NCBI GenBank assembly: GCA_001730085.1 | Contig: MDLB01000093.1 | Coordinates: 1 to 31,658, forward strand | DNA length: 31,658 nucleotides | Direction: 5' to 3' | DNA from: PVC group bacterium (ex Bugula neritina AB1) | GTDB lineage: Bacteria; GCA-001730085 | Part shown: piece by piece, positions 8,138 to 15,854 of the stretch | Layout: each line of letters starts with the position of its first letter | Numbering within the stretch: position 1 is the stretch's first letter | Program-made: the position numbers and the translations under genes | Notes under the pieces: model-generated | Seen by the model: only the letters and a program-made list of their open reading frames with translations | The model's database searches: none | What the model was told of the DNA's origin: nothing

Positions 8138-9664
8138 ATGATAAAAAATAGCGATCTTTCAGATTTTATAAAAATAAAAACATCTGAATTTAAAAATCTT
8201 TTAGATATATATCAAGAAAGTGATATGAAATTTTTTTATCAAAACCTTTCTTTTCATTTTTTAGAAGAGTTCATGAAACAAAAGGTTTACTCTCAAAAAG
8301 TTCTCAAGGATATTGCTAAAGGTATTTATTATATATATGGATTAAATAAAGTGGAAGGAGAGGCTGCCTATCTCTCTTTAGAAAATTTAATAAAGACAGG
8401 ATTGGGAAACTTTAAAAAGGCTGAAGACAATTTTCCTCCCAAAAGAGTGGAACAGCTCACACAGCAACTTACCTTTCTTCTGAAAGACTATATGAAAAAT
8501 CGTGGTCTAAAACAGATCGTACCTTATTTAAATATATTATACGCACCTTTTTTGGAAGGAATGGGTTTTGATGAACTAAAATATGTTGCTAAAAGTCTTT
8601 TATACCAAGCTCGATCTGAATCAAATGGTAACTTTTTTCCTCAAGACATTTGCTTTGAAATAGAGCTGGGTTTTCCCAAGAGTTTAAAAAACAAAAAGGT
8701 CGGTCAGGGAGACTCTATATTTAACGGCAATTTTTATTCGGATTATACCGACATCGCCGACCTTTTTGCGATAGCAATGGTCGAAACAATTGGTGAAAAC
8801 TTACCTCAACAAAATATGCCAGGGTTTCCTATCTCTCACCTTGTTGTGATGATGGATGAAACGATAGATATTTCTCAAAAAGAAATCCTTAGAACAGCAC
8901 TTAAGGTTTCCCATAAAAATCCTCATTTAAAGATCCAAATCAAATCTCGTAGAAAAAAGAATAAAGAAAGACTTTTAGAAGAGTCTTTGTTTTATGGTAT
9001 AAAGTGGCAAAGAGTTGCAATAAACCTACCACAATTAGTTTACCGTGTGAAAGCTTTAGAAGAGAGCGCTTTAGAGAAAATTGTTCAAGAGGTTCTTTCT
9101 TCGATTGTTATAAGTTTTTTAGACAAAAAAAAAGCTCTACTCCCCTATCTCTCTTTGGGGAAGGGAGTCAAAAATTTTGACGAACATTTCTCTTGTCGCA
9201 TAGAGCTCTTAGGTATGGAGTCGGCGTTAAGGTTTCTGTATGACGATTCCTTTAGGTCTAAACAAGTTTACGCTTTTGTTGATATTTTTTTAAAAGAAAG
9301 TGAGCGCCTTATGAAAAAACACTCTATTTATATAGATTTTGATGTTTTTTCAAAGTTTGAGGCGCATCACTTTTTAATGAAAAAGAATGATATATTTGAT
9401 GAGAATATTAATAAGCAAATGGATAGAACGTATCAAACTTATCTAGACTTTCAAATTTTTGACAATTCTTTTATCAATAATATTCAGACCCTAAAAGATC
9501 GGCTAAAATCTTATAAAAAGTACGGTTGGTCTGCTGACTTAGATATCTTGAACACGCCGGAGAATATGCAGGATAAGACCTGGAAGGCTTTAAGAAACTT
9601 ACTACAAGTTGATGGGGAAAATCTTCAAGAAGAAATATTTCACTCTTCGGATAGACTCAAATGA
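8138..9664 (+). CDS. degenerate NrdD-like protein (class III ribonucleotide reductase fold, probably inactive)
   Basis: 508 aa. The order of motifs follows anaerobic ribonucleoside-triphosphate reductase. FLEEFM and the helices after it match the N-terminal part. YLNILYAPFLEGM matches the NrdD LAPF region, FPQDICFEIEL (about 168-178) matches PFTNLTFDL, and PGFPIS (about 228) matches FPIPT. INLPQLVYR (about 296) matches INLPRIAY, and LLGMESALRFL (about 357) matches GMNEA. The segment that carries the catalytic cysteines in NrdD (CCRL-like, before INLPR) is here RRKKNKERL with no Cys. The C-terminal zinc and glycyl-radical region (RxxGY) is absent, and so is an ATP cone. The protein is shorter than the usual 600-700 aa. 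It is therefore inferred to be a pseudoenzyme or repurposed relative. Its 3' end lies 12 nt from the stop of the convergent chaperone gene. No clear Shine-Dalgarno is seen. Confidence 0.7.
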   Translation: MIKNSDLSDFIKIKTSEFKNLLDIYQESDMKFFYQNLSFHFLEEFMKQKVYSQKVLKDIAKGIYYIYGLNKVEGEAAYLSLENLIKTGLGNFKKAEDNFPPKRVEQLTQQLTFLLKDYMKNRGLKQIVPYLNILYAPFLEGMGFDELKYVAKSLLYQARSESNGNFFPQDICFEIELGFPKSLKNKKVGQGDSIFNGNFYSDYTDIADLFAIAMVETIGENLPQQNMPGFPISHLVVMMDETIDISQKEILRTALKVSHKNPHLKIQIKSRRKKNKERLLEESLFYGIKWQRVAINLPQLVYRVKALEESALEKIVQEVLSSIVISFLDKKKALLPYLSLGKGVKNFDEHFSCRIELLGMESALRFLYDDSFRSKQVYAFVDIFLKESERLMKKHSIYIDFDVFSKFEAHHFLMKKNDIFDENINKQMDRTYQTYLDFQIFDNSFINNIQTLKDRLKSYKKYGWSADLDILNTPENMQDKTWKALRNLLQVDGENLQEEIFHSSDRLK

Positions 9665-9676
9665 TCAATAAAAATT

Positions 9677-11356
9677 TTATTTTGCAGGAGACTCAGGAAA
9701 GTATTTTGGATTAGGTTTGATATTAGCTTGTTTTTTTATATTTTCAATCCAAGAATAATAAAGCCTGTTCTTTTTCTTTTGGAGTAGAGAGTTTCGAAAA
9801 GAGTCTTTTTGTGTTTCTTTTTCTAAAATTTCTTTATCGACAGATATTTTTTCTGAAGGAGATAAAATAACAAAGCGATCATTTGTTTTTAAAGGAAAAC
9901 TTATATCTCCTAAAGCTAAGTTAAAAGTAGCTTTTTTTAAAGAAGGCTCGTTGCCAAGGTTTGGTATTGAGTCTTCATACAAGAAAGCAGGAGAAAGGGT
10001 CCATTTAAGATCTGTTTTTTTAGAAATTTCATCAAAACTTAAATCAGGGTTTGCCTTGATTAGATCTTTTATCGTTTTATAGCTTTTTTCAGCTATTTCT
10101 TTAGCCGTTTTTTGACTATTGATATATCGAAGGTCTTCTATGATTTTATTTTTAACGAGTTCAAAGGGAGGGATATAAGATGGTTGTTCCTTTAGAACTT
10201 TCAAAATATAAAGATTCCCGAAGGATTCGATCACATCACTTGCTTCACCAAGTTTTAATTCAGAAGCAGCCAAGAGGACATTCATGGGGATTTTTTGCCC
10301 GAGAGATCTGATATCTTGTTGAGCAAAGAAAGGAGTTTCCTCAAACTTTACGGCATGATCTGCTTCAATCTTCGAAATCTTAGCTCCATCATAAAGAGCA
10401 TCGGCAACGGCGTAAGCCTTTTTCTGAGCAAGGTCATTTTGCTTAGCTGCGAGAAGATCTTTTTCAATTTCAGCACGTACAGTTTCTAAAGTTTTATATT
10501 GAGCTTTTTCTTCTGCTTGCGTGTTCGATGAAGTTTCCTTAGTGGTTTTGCTTTTGCCCGAAGCGTTCTCGTCAGATTCAATGGAGAAACTTTCTTTATT
10601 TTCTTCATAGTAATCGCGAATAGATTCTTCGGAGATTGGATCAACCGAAAGCGTTTTTGGCATTATAGATGTGAAAAGAACTTTCCTTTTTGTAGGGATA
10701 CGAAAAATCTCTTGATTACTTGAGAAATAGGCAGTCAAATCTTTTTCAGGGATAGCGCGATCAGTTTTTAAGTGATCAGAAAAGTTAAAAGAGGTGTAAA
10801 GTATTTTAACTTTTGTGTTATTTAAAAGATAGGTATCAGTGAGCTCTTGATCAGAAATAAAAACACTGGACTCGATAAATCTACGTCTTTTTGAAATGAT
10901 AAGATTTTCTCGTTCCCTTTGTTCAAATTGAGCAGGAGTTATTTGAAAGTGTTGAGCGATGATTTGGTAGTATAGTTCTTTTGAAAAAATGCCTTCACTT
11001 TGAAAAAAGGGGATACTTTCTATATGTTTAACAAGCTCTGTTTCTGTGATAGATATGTTTTGTTTTTCAGCTTCTTTTAGGAGAGCTATTCTTTCCCAAG
11101 ATAACTCTTGCAAATCAAAGTATTGTGAAAAAAGCTCAAAATTCTTGTGATATGTTAGTTTAAGTTGAGTTTCAACTGCCAAAAAGGCCTTGTTGTATTC
11201 GCTAACATCGACACGTTCTCCCCAAACCATCCCGGCAAAGCTTGACCTTCGCGCAATGATAGCACTACTAACACCCCAAAAAACGAGACCTGGGATAATG
11301 AGCGAAACAAGAACCGTGACAATTGTTTTCATATGATTTCTTAAATATTGAAACAT
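9677..11356 (-). CDS. PpiD/SurA-type membrane-anchored periplasmic chaperone
   Basis: About 559 aa. The start is the ATG at 11356, with GGAG 6 nt upstream; an in-frame TTG at 11368 overlaps that ribosome site and is rejected. The N-terminus (MFQYLRNHMKTIV...) gives one membrane helix at about 11-32 with the bulk facing the periplasm. It is followed by a SurA-N/PpiD chaperone domain (ISITETELVKHIESIPFFQ, FERE-type region) to about 190. A Ser/Thr/Lys-rich insert (about 255-285) stands where a parvulin PPIase domain would be expected. The distal part (SELKLGEASDVIESFGNLYILKV) resembles the post-parvulin region of PpiD. The likely role is holding outer-membrane or secreted proteins after Sec export, fitting the many exported proteins around it. 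PPIase activity is doubtful. Confidence 0.8.
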   Translation of the reverse strand: MFQYLRNHMKTIVTVLVSLIIPGLVFWGVSSAIIARRSSFAGMVWGERVDVSEYNKAFLAVETQLKLTYHKNFELFSQYFDLQELSWERIALLKEAEKQNISITETELVKHIESIPFFQSEGIFSKELYYQIIAQHFQITPAQFEQRERENLIISKRRRFIESSVFISDQELTDTYLLNNTKVKILYTSFNFSDHLKTDRAIPEKDLTAYFSSNQEIFRIPTKRKVLFTSIMPKTLSVDPISEESIRDYYEENKESFSIESDENASGKSKTTKETSSNTQAEEKAQYKTLETVRAEIEKDLLAAKQNDLAQKKAYAVADALYDGAKISKIEADHAVKFEETPFFAQQDIRSLGQKIPMNVLLAASELKLGEASDVIESFGNLYILKVLKEQPSYIPPFELVKNKIIEDLRYINSQKTAKEIAEKSYKTIKDLIKANPDLSFDEISKKTDLKWTLSPAFLYEDSIPNLGNEPSLKKATFNLALGDISFPLKTNDRFVILSPSEKISVDKEILEKETQKDSFRNSLLQKKKNRLYYSWIENIKKQANIKPNPKYFPESPAK

Positions 11357-11973
11357 AAATATCTCCAATCAGTGTGCGATAACTAGCGAAAAAATACTAG
11401 TACTAAAATATTCTTTATAAAAACTATTCTTTAGAATCATAACAATAAGTGAAAAACCCGCACGTGATCAGATCTAATCTTTATTAATTGAAAAAAAATT
11501 TCAAACTAAAATGATTTGTTTAGAAGTCAAAGAAGTGATATGTGAGATTACGTATAAGTTTCACTAAAATAGTATAAGATAGAAAGAACATTTTTTGCAA
11601 GTCTTTATGATAGATAACTTAAAAAGGTGATTTTAATTATAAAAAAAATCAGATCATTCTCAAATACTTCATACTTTTAATTTTATAGATGTTTCGAAAA
11701 AATCTGAGGTTATTTTTTAGGAAGAAAGTCGTCACGATGATTAGATAGAAATACTTGAAAACTTTTCATATAGACTTAAAAATTTTTTTTATTCAAGTTA
11801 AAGTTTATTATGATTAATTTTAATGATTTAAATTAAATTTATTTGTATTAATTATTGTTTATATGATATTAATATTAATATTGATTATTTTATCTTTAAC
11901 TTGTTTATAATTGTTTTGAAAGGAAAATCTTTAGCCAATTTAATAGTGTTTTAAATTTAAGGAGATTTTGATT
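11357..11973. other. 617-bp divergent intergenic region
   Basis: This AT-rich spacer separates the divergent chaperone gene from the secreted-protein gene, so promoters for both should lie here. A palindrome TTGAAA-AAAAA-TTTCAA occurs at 11488-11504, and a cluster of six-base palindromes (CACGTG, TGATCA, AGATCT) near 11461-11475. No convincing ORF, tRNA or riboswitch is seen. Confidence 0.5.
11881..11911 (+). promoter_or_regulatory. possible promoter of the 961-aa secreted protein
   Basis: A perfect TATAAT at 11906-11911 is preceded by TTGATT at 11881-11886, with a long 19-bp spacer. Transcription would begin near 11918, giving a leader of about 55 nt with a good AAGGAGA ribosome site before the ATG at 11974. 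In AT-rich DNA this is modest evidence. Confidence 0.35.
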
Positions 11974-14859
11974 ATGAAAAGGTTTTTTTTACTATTTCAT
12001 TTTATTTTTTTATCTTTTTTTATTCCTAGTCAGATGGTTATGGCACAAGGTTCATTTGAAAAAGTGGATACTGTTATGTATGAATTTAAAGAACATCCTG
12101 TAAAAATGTTCCTTGAACGTTTAAAGTTTAAGAAACTTTTCATTGATAGAAAGGCTTTTGATCAAATTTTTTCTGAGATTCCGGATAAGAGCAAAATGCT
12201 TTCAGCTCTTTTGAAGGCCGGTCTTTTAAAAGCTAAAGGTAATTCTGGGATGTATAGTATTTATTTGAAAAATAATGCCACAAGTAATCCTACTCTAAAA
12301 CTTGCAAAGAAAAAACTTTCTCTTTATGTTTATATGAAAAGTCTTTTTGATTATTTTTGGCATGCCCCTACTTTTAAAAATACACCTTTTGTACCTAAAA
12401 TGATTCTATTAGGGGAAGCAAAAAATCACTCTTTCTTTAAGTGTTTTGGACCTCAAATGAGGCCTGCTTCTTCTTCTATTGAGTCTTATTCCACATTTAC
12501 TCCATCAGGAATGGGTTTCGCTTGTACTTCATACGTTATTGGTGAAAAATATAAATGGGTCTCTTTAACAGAAACCTTAGCGCGGTTAAAAAATATTTTT
12601 GAATTTTTTTACTCATTGCCAACAGAAGAGATACATAAAGAATTTTTTGCATCCTCTTATGATATTGCCACAAAAAAGCACTCTTTAGATTCAACTTTTT
12701 CGGTTAAAGAAACAGCAACCTTTGTGATGGCTTCATTAGCGGTGAAGCAATATCTTCTATCGAAACGTGCCTCCTTGAAAAATAAGGATTTTCTAATTGA
12801 AACTAATTTAAATAGAAATAGAGTATTAAGGCAAAGCGGAATAAATCGCGAGTTAGCGAATCCAAACAAAGAAACTCTTTATAAAGAGATAGCAGATATT
12901 TTGGAAATGATTGATACTATTTACGAGCGGATAAATTGGACAGACGCTTTGAGTGAAGGTGGTTTTTTAGTCAAAGGGTGGGATTTGGATAGAAATTTTC
13001 TGTCAAAGAAAAATGCAAAGGGAAATGTACAAGTAGAGATTTTGGACATGTTTGACAGGTCTTACTCCGCCTATTTGCTTGCTATGGGATCTAGCACACA
13101 TCCTATCAGTGATGAAGGAGCTTTAAATCTTTCAACATTTCAAAAAGGAAGCAATCGCTCTTTGCCCTTAATAGATTATTTATTGCCTCATGCTTTTGTT
13201 GATATGAGACCTTATAGGACCAGAAATGCTGACTTAAGACAACGACCTGTCGAAGATCATTTTAAAAAATCGCAAGAAGCTTGTATGGCGAATAGATTAT
13301 ATACTTTAGAGTTAGGATACGAAAACCCTTTAGATTTTCCAACTTATGCAGAATACTGGGGACTTTCTGACTCTTTTTCATCTAAAAATCATTTTGAACT
13401 TTTAAGACCTTTTCAGGACGATTCAAAGCTTGGAGACCGTGTTTCACCTACTGCAGCAATGGCTTCGATCATTTTTATGCCAGATATAGCTTATGATCAA
13501 TTTATAAAAATATCTGATGTCGAGAACGTTGCTTTAGGAAATTTTGGAGCCCCCGATATTATGAAAGACTTTGGACTTTCGGCATCGTTCAATTCACCCG
13601 ACATTTTTATGCCAGATACAGATCAACTTATAAAAATATCTGATGTCGAGAACGTTGCTTTAGGAAATCTTGGAGCCCCCGATATTATGACAGAATTTGG
13701 ACTTTCGTCATCGTTCACTTTATCCGAGCCTCCTGCTGATAAAAAAAGTGTGATGAGAGCGATTGTTGATATCGAAAAAGGTTGCGAATTATTGATCTTG
13801 GAGAACCTTTTATCCGGCTTTGTATGGCAATGGACATCCATGGATAAAAATATTTCTATAGGTTTGAAAAAGGCAGGGTTCCCGGTTGTTTTATCCTCAG
13901 AACGTTCGCCGAAATCTTTTGGGAATAGTATAAAGATTCCTGTTAAACCTATTTTAAAAATTTCAAATGAAAACATGGAAAATACTAAAATTTCGAATAT
14001 AACTAACTTTTATTCCCATGATGAACTAGAACTTTCCATACCGAATGCTCACTTGTTTATGTCTGTTGATAAATATATTCTCGAGGTTTCAGAAAGTCCT
14101 CTTTTTTCTAACAGTTCAACTTTTTCTGTTTCTAAACAGAATCAGATGGATGGATTACCCTATCTTTCAGAAAACTTTGTGATAAAAGATTTAGACTTGA
14201 GAGAATTTTCATCCAGCTCGCGATTATTCATTCGCTTAAAAGGTCATTCTGCCATAGGAAGTGAAAGCATAGAAACCCTTTGGGGGGAACGTCAGCAGAT
14301 CAACCTTATATCAAAAGATAATAAAAAGCCATCAAGAGAACGTAAAGAACCATCAAAAGATAATAAAGAAAAGTCAAAAGATGATAATGATTCATCAAAA
14401 GAAAATAAAGAAGAATCAAGAGATGATAAAGAAAAATCAAAAGATTATGAAGAATCATTAAAAGATGATAAGAAACGATCAAAAGATGATAAGATAAATA
14501 GAGGCGATAGCGCATCGTTGATCTATATAAAGCACTTGCATCATAGGCTTCTTAAATCAGGAGCTTCAAAGGCACAAGTGAAGAGATGTAAAAATTTTAT
14601 GCGATATATTTATTATTACGAGACTCTTCTGAACTATTTAAAACTTAATAGCAATGATGATTTGTCAGTAAAAAAATATCGGATGGTAATCAGAGAAGGA
14701 ATAGCAAATGTAGCTGATAAGTCTTTAAGAAAAAGACTCATGGTGCCTAGAGTTATTAATATACTTCTAACCCGTAGATCTAAAATAGTTTCTTTAGACT
14801 TGCTAAGAGCGAGATTTTTTCGACAGCTTTATAAGTTAGAAAAAATGGCTCAAGGTTAA
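11974..14859 (+). CDS. large secreted protein with internal duplication and heptapeptide repeats
   Basis: No family recognised, 961 aa. The start is the ATG at 11974, 8 nt after AAGGAGA (11959-11965); an in-frame TTG at 11968 is too close. Residues 1-24 are a textbook Sec signal peptide: MKRF, a hydrophobic core, then VMA before QG, suggesting signal peptidase I cleavage. The mature protein is soluble and mixed. Residues about 500-543 and 544-585 are a tandem duplication (core KISDVENVALGN). Residues about 780-842 are nine Ser/Lys/Asp heptapeptides. The last 110 residues are basic and helical. The layout, with a globular domain, a repeat spacer, a charged stalk and a C-terminal helical domain, suggests a surface or extracellular protein. 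It is followed by a strong hairpin at 14882. Confidence 0.85.
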   Translation: MKRFFLLFHFIFLSFFIPSQMVMAQGSFEKVDTVMYEFKEHPVKMFLERLKFKKLFIDRKAFDQIFSEIPDKSKMLSALLKAGLLKAKGNSGMYSIYLKNNATSNPTLKLAKKKLSLYVYMKSLFDYFWHAPTFKNTPFVPKMILLGEAKNHSFFKCFGPQMRPASSSIESYSTFTPSGMGFACTSYVIGEKYKWVSLTETLARLKNIFEFFYSLPTEEIHKEFFASSYDIATKKHSLDSTFSVKETATFVMASLAVKQYLLSKRASLKNKDFLIETNLNRNRVLRQSGINRELANPNKETLYKEIADILEMIDTIYERINWTDALSEGGFLVKGWDLDRNFLSKKNAKGNVQVEILDMFDRSYSAYLLAMGSSTHPISDEGALNLSTFQKGSNRSLPLIDYLLPHAFVDMRPYRTRNADLRQRPVEDHFKKSQEACMANRLYTLELGYENPLDFPTYAEYWGLSDSFSSKNHFELLRPFQDDSKLGDRVSPTAAMASIIFMPDIAYDQFIKISDVENVALGNFGAPDIMKDFGLSASFNSPDIFMPDTDQLIKISDVENVALGNLGAPDIMTEFGLSSSFTLSEPPADKKSVMRAIVDIEKGCELLILENLLSGFVWQWTSMDKNISIGLKKAGFPVVLSSERSPKSFGNSIKIPVKPILKISNENMENTKISNITNFYSHDELELSIPNAHLFMSVDKYILEVSESPLFSNSSTFSVSKQNQMDGLPYLSENFVIKDLDLREFSSSSRLFIRLKGHSAIGSESIETLWGERQQINLISKDNKKPSRERKEPSKDNKEKSKDDNDSSKENKEESRDDKEKSKDYEESLKDDKKRSKDDKINRGDSASLIYIKHLHHRLLKSGASKAQVKRCKNFMRYIYYYETLLNYLKLNSNDDLSVKKYRMVIREGIANVADKSLRKRLMVPRVINILLTRRSKIVSLDLLRARFFRQLYKLEKMAQG
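13471..13728 (+). repeat. tandem duplication (132 bp + 126 bp) inside the secreted protein
   Basis: The first copy (13471-13602) and second copy (13603-13728) both begin ATTTTTATGCCAGATA and share a long nearly identical core. The second is 6 bp (two residues) shorter near its start. They encode 44 and 42 aa around KISDVENVALGN and GAPDIM. The high DNA identity shows a recent in-frame duplication. Confidence 0.95.
14311..14499 (+). repeat. nine-unit 21-bp (heptapeptide) repeat
   Basis: Nine consecutive 21-bp units encode heptapeptides of the form Ser-[Lys/Arg]-[Asp/Glu]-[Asp/Asn]-Lys-[Glu/Lys]-x; examples are SKDNKKP, SRERKEP, SKDNKEK and SRDDKEK. Eight begin with a TCA serine codon; one has TTA (Leu). 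The product would be a highly charged, probably extended or disordered stalk. Confidence 0.9.
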
Positions 14860-14881
14860 TTTTTTATCTTAAAGAGACTCA

Positions 14882-14919
14882 TGCGAAATACCTCATAAAA
14901 ACTTATGGGGTATTTTGCA
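14882..14919 (+). terminator. 16-bp hairpin after the secreted-protein gene
   Basis: TGCGAAATACCTCATA, a 6-nt loop, then TATGGGGTATTTTGCA pair over 16 bp with two G-U wobbles. It starts 22 nt after the stop at 14859. There is no long T-run (ATTCTCTT follows), so it may be an imperfect terminator, an mRNA 3'-end stabiliser or a dispersed palindrome. Fifteen bases of the left arm recur inverted at 19-33. Confidence 0.6.
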
Positions 14920-15721
14920 ATTCTCTTAAATTAAGTATAAAGTTTTTTTTAAAAGGAAGAATTTTTATGAGTCATGAAGATCTTTGAAAAGCTTTAGCTT
15001 TAGAGATGACAACTTCTGTGGTGTTTTTTATCTTGAAGTTCTTCTTTAATTAGGATCACTTGAAAAATATTTTTTACTTTTTATAAAAATAAAGATTAGT
15101 CTAAGCAGCTTTTTTCTGATTTTAGCTTAAAGTTTAAAAAAAATTGAAAAATTTTATTACATTCAATATTAGGACATATTCGGTTCATGATAAGGACTCT
15201 ATAAGAATGTTTTATCAAAGCAACCGAGTAAATTGATGAAGGAGTAAGATCAGAGGGCTTTTCCAAATAACTAGGAATAGCTAAAGAAAAAAGATAGGAT
15301 GAAAAAAAAGTATAGCTAAGTAAGAAAAAAAAGGATGAAAAAGTTTTTGATAGATAGAAGACAAAGACACGAAGGGTTTATCCTTATGTGATTTCTTGAG
15401 TATGTGCCTAGTTCTTGGCAAAATTTAGTCGATTTCTTATTGTTTTTAGATTTATTTTTTTTATTTTATTTTTATATATTATATAAATATAAATTAAAAT
15501 TTATATTTATTTTAATTTACATGTATATTTTTTAAATTTTTCATGATTAATGCCCTTTAGCCCTTTAAAATTATTTTTATATTCTATGGTAAGGTGAATT
15601 TTTTTTAAATTTTAATTAAATTAAATTGATTTAATTTAATACTAAAAAAGATAAAATATATTATATTATGTCTAATTTCTACTTGCTATTGATCCTTCTC
15701 TTAAAGTAAAATATCTTATAT

Positions 15722-15736
15722 AGAATATAATATTCT
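15722..15736. promoter_or_regulatory. perfect 15-bp palindrome with a -10-like core upstream of leuA
   Basis: AGAATAT-A-ATATTCT is a perfect inverted repeat about 120 nt before the leuA start and includes TATAAT (15726-15731). A regulator binding here would cover the putative -10 box. No good -35 box at 17 bp is visible, so the promoter itself is uncertain. Confidence 0.3.
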
Positions 15737-15854
15737 GTTCAGATTAACTTTGTAGTATATATGAATGAATACAGATTTTTCTTTAACGATATCTGATTTT
15801 CCATTTTAGAAAAAATGTATATCACTCCAAGACTTTAGGAGGATTTTGAAAGAA

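Larger units (their letters stand above)
14860..15854. other. about 1 kb of AT-rich non-coding DNA upstream of leuA
   Basis: This stretch holds the 16-bp hairpin at 14882-14919 and a perfect 15-bp palindrome AGAATATAATATTCT at 15722-15736 that contains a TATAAT hexamer. The centre is extremely AT-rich (about 15430-15680). No plausible ORF, tRNA, T-box or leucine leader peptide was recognised. It may carry the leuA promoter and a regulatory site, or the remains of a lost gene. Confidence 0.5.

Noticed and set aside
13623-13976. 117-aa minus-strand ORF
   Set aside because: Opposite to the secreted-protein gene, which has a signal peptide and ribosome site; this frame shows no domain or start signal.
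14306-14515. 69-aa minus-strand ORF rich in Leu and Tyr
   Set aside because: Antisense of the 21-bp heptapeptide array; low-complexity shadow without a ribosome site.
14860-15854. Possible T-box, leader peptide or small RNA before leuA
   Set aside because: No specifier loop, conserved T-box bulge, run of Leu codons or tRNA-like folding was seen.
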